A DNA stretch of 64,000 nt from NCBI GenBank assembly GCA_902781315.1, contig CACZIT010000004.1:62001-126000 (forward strand). Direction: 5' to 3'. Positions 43,109 through 52,944 of this stretch are shown one piece after another. The stretch comes from an uncultured Prevotellaceae bacterium. Its GTDB lineage: Bacteria > Bacteroidota > Bacteroidia > Bacteroidales > Bacteroidaceae. The notes under the pieces were generated by a model that saw only the letters and a list, made by a program, of their open reading frames with translations, did no database searches and was not told where the DNA came from. Position numbers and translations under genes: made by a program. How positions within the stretch are numbered: the stretch's first letter is position 1; every line of letters begins with the position of its first letter.

Positions 43109-46100
43109 TTACACGATGCCGCGTCCGTGACAATTCTTGAACTTCTTGCCACTGCCGCAGGGGCAGGGATCGTTGCGACCAGGCATCTTGTCCTTGACAA
43201 TGGGCTGGCGGCGCTGCTCCTGCTGGGCACTTCCACGCGTATCGGTGTGGGCAGCTGCCTCCTGATTGGGGTCGACGAGTTCGTTGCCACGCTGCTCGTT
43301 GTAGCGCTGCGAACGCTGCTCGGGAGCGGCCTCGCGCACTTCCTGCTGCTCCATCTCGGGAATCTGTCCGCGGGTGAGGATGGAGGAGATGCGGTTGTTC
43401 ATGTCGTTCACCATGTCGTCGAAGAGCTTGGCACTCTCCAGCTTGAAAATGAGGAGCGGGTCCTTCTGCTCGTAGCTGGCATTTTGCACCGAGTGGCGCA
43501 GTTCGTCGAGCTGGCGCAGGTTCTCCTTCCAGCAGTCGTCGATGATGTGGAGCATGATGGTCTTCTCGAACTGCTTCACCACCGATTTGGCCTCGCTTTC
43601 GTAAGCCTCGCGCAGGTTGCACGGAATGTTGTAAACGCGCTTGCCGTCGGTGATGGGCACGAGGATGCGCTCGTACATTTCTCCCTGATTCTCAAACACT
43701 TGCTTGATGACGGGCCAGGCGACCGACTGCAGACGGTCAGTCTTGCGAGTGAACGACTGCATAGCAGCCTGGAAGGCCTGCTCGTAGAGCTGGTCACGGC
43801 TGGTGTTGATGAACTCCTCGCTCGTGAAGGGGCATTCCATGGAGAGTATTTTCAGGAACTGCTCGCGACAGCCAGCGTAGTCGTTGTTGTCGATGATGTT
43901 GATGGTGCGGTCCCAGATGATGTTGGCGATGTCCATGCCGATGCGCTCACCCATGAGGGCGTGGCGGCGCTTCTCGTAAACCACGGTGCGCTGTTTGTTC
44001 ATCACGTCGTCGTACTCGAGCAGGTGCTTACGGATACCGAAGTTGTTCTCCTCCACTTTCTTCTGAGCACGCTCGATGTTCTTGGTGATCATGCCGCTCT
44101 CAATGCGTTCGCCCTCCTTGAAGCCAAGTCGGTCCATGACGGAGGCAATGCGCTCGGAACCGAACAGACGCATGAGCTTGTCTTCGAGCGAGACGTAGAA
44201 CACACTGGAGCCCGGGTCGCCCTGACGTCCGGCACGACCACGCAACTGGCGGTCTACACGGCGGCTTTCGTGGCGCTCAGTACCAATGATGGCCAGACCA
44301 CCGGCAGCCTTCACGTCATCTGACAGTTTGATATCGGTACCACGACCTGCCATGTTGGTGGCAATGGTCACGGCACCCAGCAGGCGCTGCTCTTCCTTCA
44401 CCTCGTTCGTATCGATGTCGGCAAACTTCTTGTCGGTCTCGGCCAGCTCCTGATTGTGGCGCAGAGCTGAGGGTTTGTCGCAGAAAGCCTGACCATCAGC
44501 CGAGACGTAGGCCGTGCCTTGTGTTGACTGACCTGCCTGAGCCACGATGTCGGCCTCCTTCTGGTGGAGCTTGGCATTCAGCACCTGATGAGGAATCTTG
44601 CGCATGGAGAGCATCTTCGAAAGCATCTCGGAGATTTCCACTGACGTCGTACCCACGAGGCACGGGCGGCCGTTGGCACGCATCTCCACAATCTCGTCGA
44701 TGACGGCACGATACTTCTCGCGTGCTGTCTTGTAGACGCGGTCGTCCTGGTCGTTACGGATGACAGGCTTGTTGGTGGGAATCTCGACGACATCCAGCTT
44801 ATAGATGTCCCAGAACTCACCAGCCTCGGTGGAAGCCGTACCGGTCATACCGGCCAGCTTGTGATACATGCGGAAGTAGTTCTGCAGGGTGATGGTGGCA
44901 AAAGTCTGCGTGGCAGCCTCCACCTTCACGTGCTCCTTGGCCTCAACAGCCTGGTGCAGTCCGTCGCTCCAGCGGCGTCCCTCCATGATACGTCCTGTCT
45001 GCTCGTCGACAATCTTCACTTCACCGTCGATGACCACATACTCGTCGTCCTTGTTGAACATGCAGTAGGCCTTCAGCAGCTGGCGGATGGTGTGCACACG
45101 CTCGCTCTGCACGGCATAGTGGTTGAGCAGTTCGTCTTTCTTATCGACACGCTGCTCCTCGGTGAGGCTCTTGTCGGCCTCGAGTTCAGAGAGCTGCGAG
45201 GTGATGTCGGGCAGCACAAAGAGGTCGCGGTCGTTGACCTGTGCTGCCAGCCAGTCAGTACCTTTGTCGGTGAGTTCGCATGAGTTCAGCTTTTCCTCCA
45301 CGACAAAGTAGAGCGGAGCTACGGCCTCGGGCATGCGGCGGTTGTTGTTCTCCATGTACATCTCCTCGGTCTTGAGCATGCCAGCCTTGATGCCCTCTTC
45401 AGAGAGGTACTTGATGAGCGGCTTGTTCTTCGGCATACACTTGAAGGAGCGGAACAAGGAGAGGAATCCCTCGTCGAGCACTTCCTGGCCTTCCTTCTTT
45501 TTGCCGGCCTCCAGCATCTGCTGACCCTGTGCAATCTTCTGCTTGGCATCAGCCAGATACTGAGTGGCCAGTTTGCGCTGAACGTCGACTAAGCGCTCAA
45601 CGAGCGGCTGATATTCCTCGAACATCTGGTCGTCGCCCTTAGGCACCGGGCCAGATATGATGAGCGGTGTACGGGCATCGTCGACCAACACCGAGTCGAC
45701 CTCATCGACGATGGCATAGTTGTGACGGCGCTGCACAAGGTCCTGGGGCGATGAAGCCATGTTGTCGCGCAGGTAGTCGAAACCAAACTCATTGTTCGTA
45801 CCGAAGGTGATGTCGGCATTGTAAGCCTTGCGGCGCTCGTCGGAGTTAGGACGATGCTTGTCGATGCAGTCGACGGAGAGTCCGTTGAACATGTAGAGCG
45901 GCCCCATCCATTCAGAGTCACGCTTGGCCAGATAGTCGTTGACGGTGACCACGTGCACACCGTTGCCGGTCAGGGCGTTCAGGAACACGGGCAGGGTGGC
46001 CACGAGGGTCTTACCTTCACCCGTTGCCATCTCGGCAATCTTACCCTGATGCAGGGCGATACCGCCGAAGAGCTGCACGTCGTAGTGCACCATTTCCCAT

Positions 46101-46603
46101 TTCAGGTCGTTACCACCAGCTGTCCAGTGGTTGTGGTAGATGGCCTTATCGCCGTCGATGGTGATGAAGTCTTTCTTGGGGTCGGCAGCCAACTCGCGGT
46201 CGAAGTCGGTGGCTGTGACGATGGTCTCTTCGTTCTCGGCAAAGCGGCGTGCGGTATCCTTCACAATGCTGAAGGCAACGGGCATCACCTCGTCGAGCGC
46301 CTTCTCGTAGATTTCGAGTGCCTCCTTGTCGAGTTTGTCAATTTGGTTGAAGATGGCCTCACGCTCATCGAGTGGTGTCTCTTCAATCGTGGCCTTTAAT
46401 TCTTCTATCTTTTCCTTTTGCTCGCGTGCTGAGTCCTGTACATACTTCTGGATCTCCTTGGTTTTGGCACGGAGTTCGTCGTTGCTGAGAGCCTGGATGG
46501 CTGGATACGCTTTCTTCACTTCTTCAACAAGTGGTTGAATCAGTTTCATGTCGCGTGTAGATTTGTCACCGAAGAGTGACTTGAGGAAATTGTTGAAATT
46601 CAT
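43109..46603 (-). CDS. secA: Preprotein translocase ATPase SecA
   Basis: A 1164-residue SecA, the ATPase that pushes unfolded proteins through SecYEG. The start [18 protein letters not shown] at 46603 matches the normal N-terminus; an upstream in-frame extension is rejected. Walker A is in [10 protein letters not shown] (about residue 195), Walker B in [16 protein letters not shown] (about 295), and the helicase motif in [14 protein letters not shown] (about 755). [14 protein letters not shown] is present. The tail [17 protein letters not shown] is the zinc-binding C-terminal motif. Bacteroidota SecA is longer than the 901-residue E. coli protein because of insertions, seen here after residue 330 and in the cross-linking region. 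The leader is about 75 bases. Confidence 0.98.
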   Translation of the reverse strand: MNFNNFLKSLFGDKSTRDMKLIQPLVEEVKKAYPAIQALSNDELRAKTKEIQKYVQDSAREQKEKIEELKATIEETPLDEREAIFNQIDKLDKEALEIYEKALDEVMPVAFSIVKDTARRFAENEETIVTATDFDRELAADPKKDFITIDGDKAIYHNHWTAGGNDLKWEMVHYDVQLFGGIALHQGKIAEMATGEGKTLVATLPVFLNALTGNGVHVVTVNDYLAKRDSEWMGPLYMFNGLSVDCIDKHRPNSDERRKAYNADITFGTNNEFGFDYLRDNMASSPQDLVQRRHNYAIVDEVDSVLVDDARTPLIISGPVPKGDDQMFEEYQPLVERLVDVQRKLATQYLADAKQKIAQGQQMLEAGKKKEGQEVLDEGFLSLFRSFKCMPKNKPLIKYLSEEGIKAGMLKTEEMYMENNNRRMPEAVAPLYFVVEEKLNSCELTDKGTDWLAAQVNDRDLFVLPDITSQLSELEADKSLTEEQRVDKKDELLNHYAVQSERVHTIRQLLKAYCMFNKDDEYVVIDGEVKIVDEQTGRIMEGRRWSDGLHQAVEAKEHVKVEAATQTFATITLQNYFRMYHKLAGMTGTASTEAGEFWDIYKLDVVEIPTNKPVIRNDQDDRVYKTAREKYRAVIDEIVEMRANGRPCLVGTTSVEISEMLSKMLSMRKIPHQVLNAKLHQKEADIVAQAGQSTQGTAYVSADGQAFCDKPSALRHNQELAETDKKFADIDTNEVKEEQRLLGAVTIATNMAGRGTDIKLSDDVKAAGGLAIIGTERHESRRVDRQLRGRAGRQGDPGSSVFYVSLEDKLMRLFGSERIASVMDRLGFKEGERIESGMITKNIERAQKKVEENNFGIRKHLLEYDDVMNKQRTVVYEKRRHALMGERIGMDIANIIWDRTINIIDNNDYAGCREQFLKILSMECPFTSEEFINTSRDQLYEQAFQAAMQSFTRKTDRLQSVAWPVIKQVFENQGEMYERILVPITDGKRVYNIPCNLREAYESEAKSVVKQFEKTIMLHIIDDCWKENLRQLDELRHSVQNASYEQKDPLLIFKLESAKLFDDMVNDMNNRISSILTRGQIPEMEQQEVREAAPEQRSQRYNEQRGNELVDPNQEAAAHTDTRGSAQQEQRRQPIVKDKMPGRNDPCPCGSGKKFKNCHGRGIV

Positions 46604-46683
46604 ATTACTTTTTATTACTATTTCTGGCGGATAATTGATGTTACATTTAATGTACACACATGCGTATGTGCGTAAAACGGGTG

Positions 46684-46691
46684 CAAAGTTA
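46684..46691 (-). promoter_or_regulatory. -7 promoter box of secA
   Basis: TAACTTTG on the minus strand, 80 bases before the secA start, leaves a leader long enough to hold regulatory structure, though none is evident to me. Confidence 0.55.
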
Positions 46692-46765
46692 CTAAAATTT
46701 TTTATATAATCCGCTTATTTATAGCTTTTTATGCTTTTAAATAAGGAATTTATAAGGGATGTAAC

Positions 46766-48172
46766 TTAGAAAAGCGGCTCTGCAGTACAGGCATTCGGTG
46801 CTCTGATGCGGATGCACTTGGCAATGGTAGGTGCTATGCGGTCGACGCTGACGGGAAGTGTAATCTTCTCGGCATGTGTGCCGGCACCATAAAAAATGAT
46901 GGGGAAGGGTATGAAGCCAGTGCGGGAGGTGAAGGTCTCCTGCGTGTCTTCGTTGAGCAGGCGCCATCCCGGGGCAACCTTGATAATGATGTCGCCACTC
47001 AAAATGGGGGAGAAGCCGTTGCGCAGTTTCAGAATGTCGTTGTTGCCTGCCAGAAGTCTTTCTGCCGTGTAGACATCGGCTACGCCAGCGTTCTGCACGA
47101 GGAAATCCTGAGACCTTTGCAACAGTTCCGAGGTGCTGATGCGCTTTTCCTCAATCAGTTTGCGGTTCAGGTACATCTCGTTGCCGAAGCAAGTCTCGAC
47201 GTAACGGCCCTGCCCGTATATGGCCGAGAGGAACATGTTCAGGAGGTTGGCTGTGCGATTGATGTAGAACGTGCCGGTAGGAATGCGATATTGCGACAGG
47301 TCGCTTTCAGAATCGTCGGCATATCCGGTGCTGGTGACAACAAAGAGCACACGGTCGCTACCCACAGCCTTTTCTATGCCCGTCACCAGGCGGCTGAGTG
47401 AGTTGTCCAACTGCATGTAGACACTCTCCATCTCCGTTTGCCAATCTGTCATGTTCCCACCTGGCTTTGTAGAAGAGAGGGTTACTGAAAGCAGGTCGCT
47501 CACGTCGTCCTTACCCATGGCCGTATTGCTCACGACCTGGAGCGCCATACTTACGACGACGTCGTTTGTAAGTTGCTTGTTCTTATTAAGTTCTTCCTTG
47601 ATGGTTGAAGCTGTTTTCAGCCATTCCGGTGTGACGGCAGAATAGTATGTCGACGTGCGCCAGCGAGTGTTGTTGTCGTCAATCCACAGCGCACCATCGG
47701 CAGCATGACCGGCTGACAGAATGGCGCATTCCTTGCTGGCTGCAACACTCCAGATGATGGCTGCTCCGTGGGAACTCACCTTCAGCTCGTCGCCGAAAGT
47801 AGAAGTCATCAGCCGGTGGGGAGAAGCAAAATGCTGAGGGTCGTCTACACAGAAAAGAGGTCGCAGCGTGCTGCGGTCGAGCCATCGGTTGCCAATGATG
47901 CCGTGATAGTAAGGCGTAGTGCCGGTGGCAATAGTAGCCGTAGCTGTAGCTCTGTCTACGGGTTCGAACGGATAGCTTGCAGCCTCATACACTATTCCTT
48001 TTCCTAAGAGTTTGCGGAATCCGTCGGCGTTGTAGAGTGGGGTGAAGGCATCCAGATAGTCGGTTCGCAGCTGGTCGATAGTGATGTTGACAACCAATCT
48101 GGGTGCCAGCTGGAAGGCATTCAGCTCGGCGCCAGACAAAACGGCGATAATGAGTGCAAGATATCTATTCAT
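46766..48172 (-). CDS. Alkaline-phosphatase-superfamily protein (type I phosphodiesterase/PafA-like)
   Basis: A 468-residue exported metal-dependent phosphatase or phosphodiesterase with a signal peptide ending near LNAF. Asp33 in NITIDQLRTDYL is a zinc ligand. The nucleophile is one of the Thr residues in DRATATATIATGTTPYYHG (about 73-91), a pattern seen in PafA-like enzymes of Bacteroidota. SSHGAAIIWSVAASKECAIL near 130-150 and a downstream Asp/His pair region complete the core. It probably releases phosphate from organic esters in the periplasm. The upstream DUF4105 gene ends 3 bases before its start, so the two form an operon read from 49393. Confidence 0.83.
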   Translation of the reverse strand: MNRYLALIIAVLSGAELNAFQLAPRLVVNITIDQLRTDYLDAFTPLYNADGFRKLLGKGIVYEAASYPFEPVDRATATATIATGTTPYYHGIIGNRWLDRSTLRPLFCVDDPQHFASPHRLMTSTFGDELKVSSHGAAIIWSVAASKECAILSAGHAADGALWIDDNNTRWRTSTYYSAVTPEWLKTASTIKEELNKNKQLTNDVVVSMALQVVSNTAMGKDDVSDLLSVTLSSTKPGGNMTDWQTEMESVYMQLDNSLSRLVTGIEKAVGSDRVLFVVTSTGYADDSESDLSQYRIPTGTFYINRTANLLNMFLSAIYGQGRYVETCFGNEMYLNRKLIEEKRISTSELLQRSQDFLVQNAGVADVYTAERLLAGNNDILKLRNGFSPILSGDIIIKVAPGWRLLNEDTQETFTSRTGFIPFPIIFYGAGTHAEKITLPVSVDRIAPTIAKCIRIRAPNACTAEPLF

Positions 48173-48175
48173 GAT

Positions 48176-49393
48176 TTACTTTTTACGATTACAAAAAATG
48201 CGCTCTAAGCAACGTATGAGCAAAGATGATGCCAAAATGTTGGTACCCTCGGCATAGCATTGCAGAAGATTGCCTATGAAGAACAGTACGAGGCACAGGG
48301 CGTAGGCGCTCCAGAACCAATGTACGCGATGTTTCCTTTCATGGCTGACGACTGGCCAGAGGCAGACGAGGGCCAGAGGGTTGAGCAGCAATATCTGCAG
48401 GTTGAGGTTCACGGTAGGATGCTGCGAGAAGATCATGGCCGTCAGAATGAGTCCGCCGATGCCTATGGCCCCCAGTAATAGCACGTCGAAGCCCCAGAAC
48501 ATCTTGTGCCGACGGTATTCGACAGCCGTCAGCAGAATGATGATGAGTGCCAGGATGATAGCGCAGGCAGTAGGGGTGAGCGGCAAGCCGCCAGCGTCCT
48601 TGCGGTCGAACATCGGGACGATGGTGCGGGCTTCGCCAGAAAGCAGGGGGATTTCTTCCCCATTGCTGACGTAAACACCTCGGTCGAAGTCCTCTTTCAG
48701 GTTGAAAGGCAGGAACTGCTGTTCCTCGACGGTGGTAGGCAGGTCGGCCTTGAGTCCCAGCAGCAGGTCGTTGCCCATTGCCACCCACGGATGGCCTTCC
48801 GTGTATTGATGGGTGAGCTGGCGGAAGGTCGGGCCGTCGGGTTCCCGTTTGAAGTTGACGTCGATCCCTTTCCTGTAAGGCTTCAGCAGCATGTCGCGAG
48901 CACGGGTGGTGCAGTTGTCGTAGAAGAAATTGTAGCGGTATTCGCGGTTCTCCGGGCGGTAGTTCTCTTCGATGGCATCTGCTATTTTCTGCTTGTCCTG
49001 TGGCGAGAGGTAGTTCAGCTGCTGCTCGATGATTCCGCGCTCTTCGTAGGCATAGGCGGCACAGAAATAGTCGAACGGCTGGATGCCCATCTCGTAGTCG
49101 GTGAGTCCGAAGATGAAGCGCAGCACGAAGTGAGGCTTCCGGAAATCGAACATGCCGTAGTTGACGGCAATGTCAATATTTTTGTCACGGTTGATGTAGT
49201 GGATGGCCGTATGTCCATAGAGGCTCCACGCCTCCTGACCCGGCTGGCAGGTGAGCAGGCTGAGCGTGATGGCTGAGTCGAGGTGCTCGTAGTAACCTTC
49301 AGGGACTTTATTTGCAAAAGCGTTCATGTTGCCCCCCAAAATGAGCAGCAACACCCCAAAATGAAGTCTTAAAATACCTTTTAAATGTTTCAC
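48176..49393 (-). CDS. DUF4105 membrane protein
   Basis: A 405-residue envelope protein. After a hydrophobic signal-type N-terminus (to about residue 27) comes a DUF4105 domain (about 40-200) with GQEAWSLYGHTAIHY and YRYNFFYDNCTTRARDML; the His and Cys in these strings resemble a cysteine-protease-like (NlpC/P60 or LRAT-like) arrangement, but activity is unproven. Four hydrophobic helices follow (about 275-395). The start is a GTG at 49393, only 4 bases after a -7 box; the next in-frame ATG would remove the signal region. It is likely co-transcribed with the phosphatase gene that follows. Confidence 0.8.
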   Translation of the reverse strand: MKHLKGILRLHFGVLLLILGGNMNAFANKVPEGYYEHLDSAITLSLLTCQPGQEAWSLYGHTAIHYINRDKNIDIAVNYGMFDFRKPHFVLRFIFGLTDYEMGIQPFDYFCAAYAYEERGIIEQQLNYLSPQDKQKIADAIEENYRPENREYRYNFFYDNCTTRARDMLLKPYRKGIDVNFKREPDGPTFRQLTHQYTEGHPWVAMGNDLLLGLKADLPTTVEEQQFLPFNLKEDFDRGVYVSNGEEIPLLSGEARTIVPMFDRKDAGGLPLTPTACAIILALIIILLTAVEYRRHKMFWGFDVLLLGAIGIGGLILTAMIFSQHPTVNLNLQILLLNPLALVCLWPVVSHERKHRVHWFWSAYALCLVLFFIGNLLQCYAEGTNILASSLLIRCLERIFCNRKK

Positions 49394-49397
49394 GATG

Positions 49398-49405
49398 CAA
49401 AAATA
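49398..49405 (-). promoter_or_regulatory. -7 promoter box of the DUF4105 gene, abutting the start codon
   Basis: TATTTTTG on the minus strand is separated from the GTG start by only four bases (CATC). RNA starting the usual few bases downstream would begin at or inside the start codon. Confidence 0.5.
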
Positions 49406-49450
49406 CTTTATATTTTGCGATTATCGTGCGTTTATCTCGATTTTTTTCAA

Positions 49451-49458
49451 TAATTTTG
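49451..49458 (+). promoter_or_regulatory. -7 promoter box of the outer-membrane protein gene
   Basis: TAATTTTG lies 43 bases before the start codon at 49502 and probably drives the outer-membrane protein, lptC and CorC-type genes. Confidence 0.55.
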
Positions 49459-49501
49459 CATCCAAATTGGGAAAAAGAAAAGATTTGAACAAAAGTAAGT
49501 C

Positions 49502-50833
49502 ATGAATAGAATGAAAAAGTTAGCTGTTTCCGTTATGCTTGGAGCCGTATGTTTTGCTTCATCAGCTCAGACGGTTTCGTCCACGCATAGTGGCACTAAT
49601 TCGCCATATAGCCAGTTTGGCATCGGCGCCTTGTCCGAACAGGCAGGTGGAGTGGGCAGAGGCATGAATGGTTTGGGAGTGGCCTATCGCGACCACATTC
49701 AGGTGAACCATCTCAACCCTGCGTCCTATTCTGCTGTCGACTCGCTGACGTTTATCTTCGACGTAGGCCTGTCGGGTCAGCTCAGCAACTTCGAGGAAGG
49801 CAATAAGCGCGTCAACGCCAAGAGTGCCAGCTTCGACTATGCCGTAGCCAGTTTCAGGATGGCTCGCCACTTGGGTATGGGCTTCGGCGTGATTCCTATT
49901 TCGAACATAGGCTACAACTACAGCCTGACCAACCGAATCGGCACGAATAGTACAGCCTCCTACACAAGCCTTTACAAAGGGTCGGGTGGCCTTCACGAGG
50001 CATTCCTGGGCTTAGGATGGGAACCCTTCAAGGGCTTTTCCTTCGGTGTGAACGGTGGTTACCTCTGGGGTGGATATGACCGTTCGGTCGTCAATTCATA
50101 CACGGAGGCCAGCACCTCGCTTTCAAAGTATTACTCGGCCGACGTGCGCAGCTATAAACTTGACTTCGGTGTTCAGCTGACGTTGCCGCTTACTAAGAAA
50201 GACAAGGTGACCCTCGGTGCCACCTACGGACTTGGCCATCAGATTGGCGGCAATCCTACCTGCCTGATTGTGTCGACCAACTCTACGACATCCGTTGCCG
50301 ACACCACTTCTTATCCGCGCACGGGTAAGCTGCAGTTGGAGATTCCCACTACCATCGGTGCCGGTTTGATGTGGAACCATCGCAACAAGTGGAAGGTGGG
50401 AGCCGACTACGTCCTCCAGAAGTGGGGCAGCGTAAAGATGCCTGAATACATCTCTGAGAACGGGCAGACCGACTATCGCCTCACGGAAAACCACTTCTCC
50501 GACCTTCAGAAGCTGACGCTGGGTGCCGAGTATTGCCCCGACGAGAACAGCACGCGCCGCTATGTCAACCGAATCCGCTATCGCTTCGGTGTCTCCTATG
50601 CCTCGCCCTACCTGAAAATCAACGGTCAGGACGGCCCCAAGGAGTATAGTGCAAGCGTAGGTTTGGGAATACCTATTGTCAACGTGTGGAACAAGTACAA
50701 CCGCTCCATCGTGAACGTCAGTTTCCAGTGGGTTCGACAGGAGTCGAAGACATTCATCACCGAAAATATGTTCCGAATCAACATCGGCATCACGTTCAAC
50801 GAGCGCTGGTTCGAGAAGTGGAAAGTTGAATAA
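49502..50833 (+). CDS. Outer-membrane beta-barrel protein of unknown function
   Basis: A 443-residue protein with a signal peptide ending at ASSAQ. The mature sequence alternates polar and hydrophobic residues in many strands rich in Tyr, Gly and Ser, as in transmembrane beta-barrels. SPYSQFGIGALSEQAGGVGRGMNGLG near the N-terminus (pieces at about 34-60) and a glycine-rich GFGVIPISNIGYNYSL near 122 resemble FadL/PorV-like barrels of Bacteroidota, and the C-terminus ends in an aromatic strand (NIGITFNERWFEKWKVE pieces). The gene directly precedes lptC and shares its frame, with a 12-base gap. A general transport or assembly role is likely but not assignable. Confidence 0.75.
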   Translation: MNRMKKLAVSVMLGAVCFASSAQTVSSTHSGTNSPYSQFGIGALSEQAGGVGRGMNGLGVAYRDHIQVNHLNPASYSAVDSLTFIFDVGLSGQLSNFEEGNKRVNAKSASFDYAVASFRMARHLGMGFGVIPISNIGYNYSLTNRIGTNSTASYTSLYKGSGGLHEAFLGLGWEPFKGFSFGVNGGYLWGGYDRSVVNSYTEASTSLSKYYSADVRSYKLDFGVQLTLPLTKKDKVTLGATYGLGHQIGGNPTCLIVSTNSTTSVADTTSYPRTGKLQLEIPTTIGAGLMWNHRNKWKVGADYVLQKWGSVKMPEYISENGQTDYRLTENHFSDLQKLTLGAEYCPDENSTRRYVNRIRYRFGVSYASPYLKINGQDGPKEYSASVGLGIPIVNVWNKYNRSIVNVSFQWVRQESKTFITENMFRINIGITFNERWFEKWKVE

Positions 50834-50845
50834 CCCCCTCCCGCT

Positions 50846-51487
50846 TTGAAACGATTCCCTATATTCATAGTAAGTCTGCTGGTGAGCATGTTCTTCGTAG
50901 GATGCGAAGAGCAGAAGGAACACATTGCCCCCGCCATCAATCCGAAAGACTCGGTGCCCATGATGACGAGCTATGGCGTGAATGCCCTCATCTCCGATTC
51001 GGGTGTCATCAAATACCGCATCGTCACCGAGCAATGGGATTACAATCCGAACGTAGAGCCCTCACGTTCCATCTTCGAAAAGGGCGTCTTCCTCACCCAG
51101 TTCGACGAGAAGTTCCATGTGCAGTCCTACATACAATGCGACACAGCCTACAACTACGACAAGATGAAACTGTGGGAACTGCGTGGACGCGTGCGCATCC
51201 TGACCAAAGACGGACTCCAGTACACCAGCGAGCAGCTCTTCTGGGACGAGGCACGCCACGAACTCTATTCCCATGTGTTCTCCCGTCTGGTCACCCCTGA
51301 TCGCACGTTGCAAGGCTCCTATTTCCGCAGCGACGAGCGCATGACCCACTATTACGTGTCAAACAGCAAGGGCTCCTTCGAGAAAGAAGATTTCGACGGC
51401 AGTTCCGACAAGTCGGCAGCCGACACCTCCTCCGTTCAGCAGCCCCAGCGCCAGATGTCCCGTCCGCAGCGTAAGTCAGGAATCTGA
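50846..51487 (+). CDS. lptC: LPS export lipoprotein LptC
   Basis: A 213-residue LptC-family protein that passes lipopolysaccharide from the LptBFG transporter to LptA. The N-terminus FPIFIVSLLVSMFFVGCEE carries a lipobox ending at Cys20, so here it is probably a lipoprotein rather than the single-helix form of E. coli. The OstA-like beta-jellyroll covers about 45-175, with strings SDSGVIKYRIVTEQW, LTKDGLQYTSEQLFWDE and TLQGSYFRSDE typical of the family. The only start that keeps the lipobox is a TTG at 50846, without a ribosome-binding site. A Ser/Gln-rich tail follows the domain. Confidence 0.88.
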   Translation: MKRFPIFIVSLLVSMFFVGCEEQKEHIAPAINPKDSVPMMTSYGVNALISDSGVIKYRIVTEQWDYNPNVEPSRSIFEKGVFLTQFDEKFHVQSYIQCDTAYNYDKMKLWELRGRVRILTKDGLQYTSEQLFWDEARHELYSHVFSRLVTPDRTLQGSYFRSDERMTHYYVSNSKGSFEKEDFDGSSDKSAADTSSVQQPQRQMSRPQRKSGI

Positions 51488-51517
51488 ACTCTTTTTATAT
51501 ATATTAAATAAGGTATA

Positions 51518-52786
51518 ATGGATCATCAAGTTGACATATCGCTCATCGTTGGTATACTGGTCACAATGGCCTTCTCAGCCTTCTTTTCCGGCATGGAGAT
51601 AGCCTTTGTGTCCAGTAACCGCATGTTGGCAGAGATGGAAAAGGAAAAGAATCTCTCTCAGCGGTTGTTGTCAGTTTTCTATGCCCATCCCAACGGTTTC
51701 GTCAGTACAATGCTGGTGGGCAATAATATCGCGCTTGTCGTCTATGGCATCCTCATAGCCCGCCTCTTCGACAACACCATTTTTGCAGGCATGCAGCCCG
51801 GTTTCACCGTGCCGGCCGACACCATCCTCTCCACGTTCATCGTCCTGTTCACGGGAGAGTTCCTGCCCAAGACGCTCTTCAAGAGCAATCCCAACCGACT
51901 GCTGTCGTTCTTTGCCATTCCCGCCTATCTGTGCTACATTGTGCTGTGGCCCATCAGCAAGTTCTCGACGTTTGTCTCCAAACTCATGCTGCGCCTGCTG
52001 GGAGTGAAGATTGAGAAGGAAAACGAGGACGAAGAGTTCTCCAAACTCGACCTCGACTATCTTGTTCAGTCGAGCATCGACAGCGCCAAGAGCGAGGATG
52101 ACATCGAGGACGAAGTAAAGATATTTCAGAATGCCCTTGATTTCGGCGACACCAAGGTGCGCGACTGCATGATACCCCGCACCGAGATAGTGGCCGTCGA
52201 GAAAGGCAGCACCATCGACGAGCTGCAGCAGAAGTTCGTAGAGAGCGGCCATTCCAAGCTGCTAGTGTACGAGGAGGACGTCGACCACATCATCGGATAC
52301 ATCCACTCCTCGGAGATGTTCCGCAATCCCCCTGACTGGCGGCAGACCATCCGCACCATGCCCTTCGTGCCCGAGACAATGGCAGCCCAGAAGATGATGC
52401 AGATATTCCTGCAGCAGAAGAAGTCGGTGGCCGTCGTCGTCGATGAGTTTGGAGGCACCAGCGGCATCGTCTCTCTCGAGGACATCGTGGAGGAAATCTT
52501 CGGCGACATCGAGGACGAGCACGACAACTCCCACTACGTGGCCAAGCACCTCGAGAATGGCGAATACGTGCTCTCCGCACGCCTCGAAATCGACAAGGTC
52601 AACGAGATGTTCGACCTCGACCTGCCCGAAAGCGACGACTACATGACCGTGGGCGGACTCATCCTGCACGAATACCAGAGTTTCCCCAAGCTCAACGAAA
52701 TCGTGAAGATAGGAAAGTTCGAGTTCCGCATCGTTAAAAATACAATGACAAAGATAGAATTAGTGAGGCTGAAAATCACAGAATGA
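51518..52786 (+). CDS. CNNM/CorC-HlyC family membrane protein (GldE-like)
   Basis: A 422-residue protein of the hemolysin-C/CorC superfamily. The N-terminal DUF21 membrane domain (about 1-160, with SAFFSGMEIAFVSSNRM and four helices) is followed by a paired CBS domain (about 205-330, MIPRTEIVAVEKGSTIDELQ pieces) and a C-terminal CorC_HlyC transporter-associated domain (about 345-422, YMTVGGLILHEYQSFPKLNE pieces). Family members handle Mg2+/Co2+ export. In Bacteroidota, similar genes are called gldE and sit next to lptC and ppiD, as here. Function in this organism is inferred. Confidence 0.88.
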   Translation: MDHQVDISLIVGILVTMAFSAFFSGMEIAFVSSNRMLAEMEKEKNLSQRLLSVFYAHPNGFVSTMLVGNNIALVVYGILIARLFDNTIFAGMQPGFTVPADTILSTFIVLFTGEFLPKTLFKSNPNRLLSFFAIPAYLCYIVLWPISKFSTFVSKLMLRLLGVKIEKENEDEEFSKLDLDYLVQSSIDSAKSEDDIEDEVKIFQNALDFGDTKVRDCMIPRTEIVAVEKGSTIDELQQKFVESGHSKLLVYEEDVDHIIGYIHSSEMFRNPPDWRQTIRTMPFVPETMAAQKMMQIFLQQKKSVAVVVDEFGGTSGIVSLEDIVEEIFGDIEDEHDNSHYVAKHLENGEYVLSARLEIDKVNEMFDLDLPESDDYMTVGGLILHEYQSFPKLNEIVKIGKFEFRIVKNTMTKIELVRLKITE

Positions 52787-52882
52787 GCAGGAAAAAGCAC
52801 TCAAATGACGCCCGAAAACCGTTTTTTGAGTGAAAAAACTAAAAAACTTTCCTCATCAATCACTTATCTTCAATCTTTTTTG

Positions 52883-52890
52883 TATCTTTG
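52883..52890 (+). promoter_or_regulatory. -7 promoter box of ppiD
   Basis: TATCTTTG lies 54 bases before the ppiD start, giving it a promoter separate from the preceding gene. Confidence 0.65.
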
Positions 52891-52944
52891 TACGCTTTTT
52901 TGAGATAATAAACAAAAACAAGTAAATAAAAACATTAAAAAGTA

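Noticed and set aside
43103-44323. 406-codon open frame antisense to secA
   Set aside because: secA is certain on the other strand and the antisense product matches no family.
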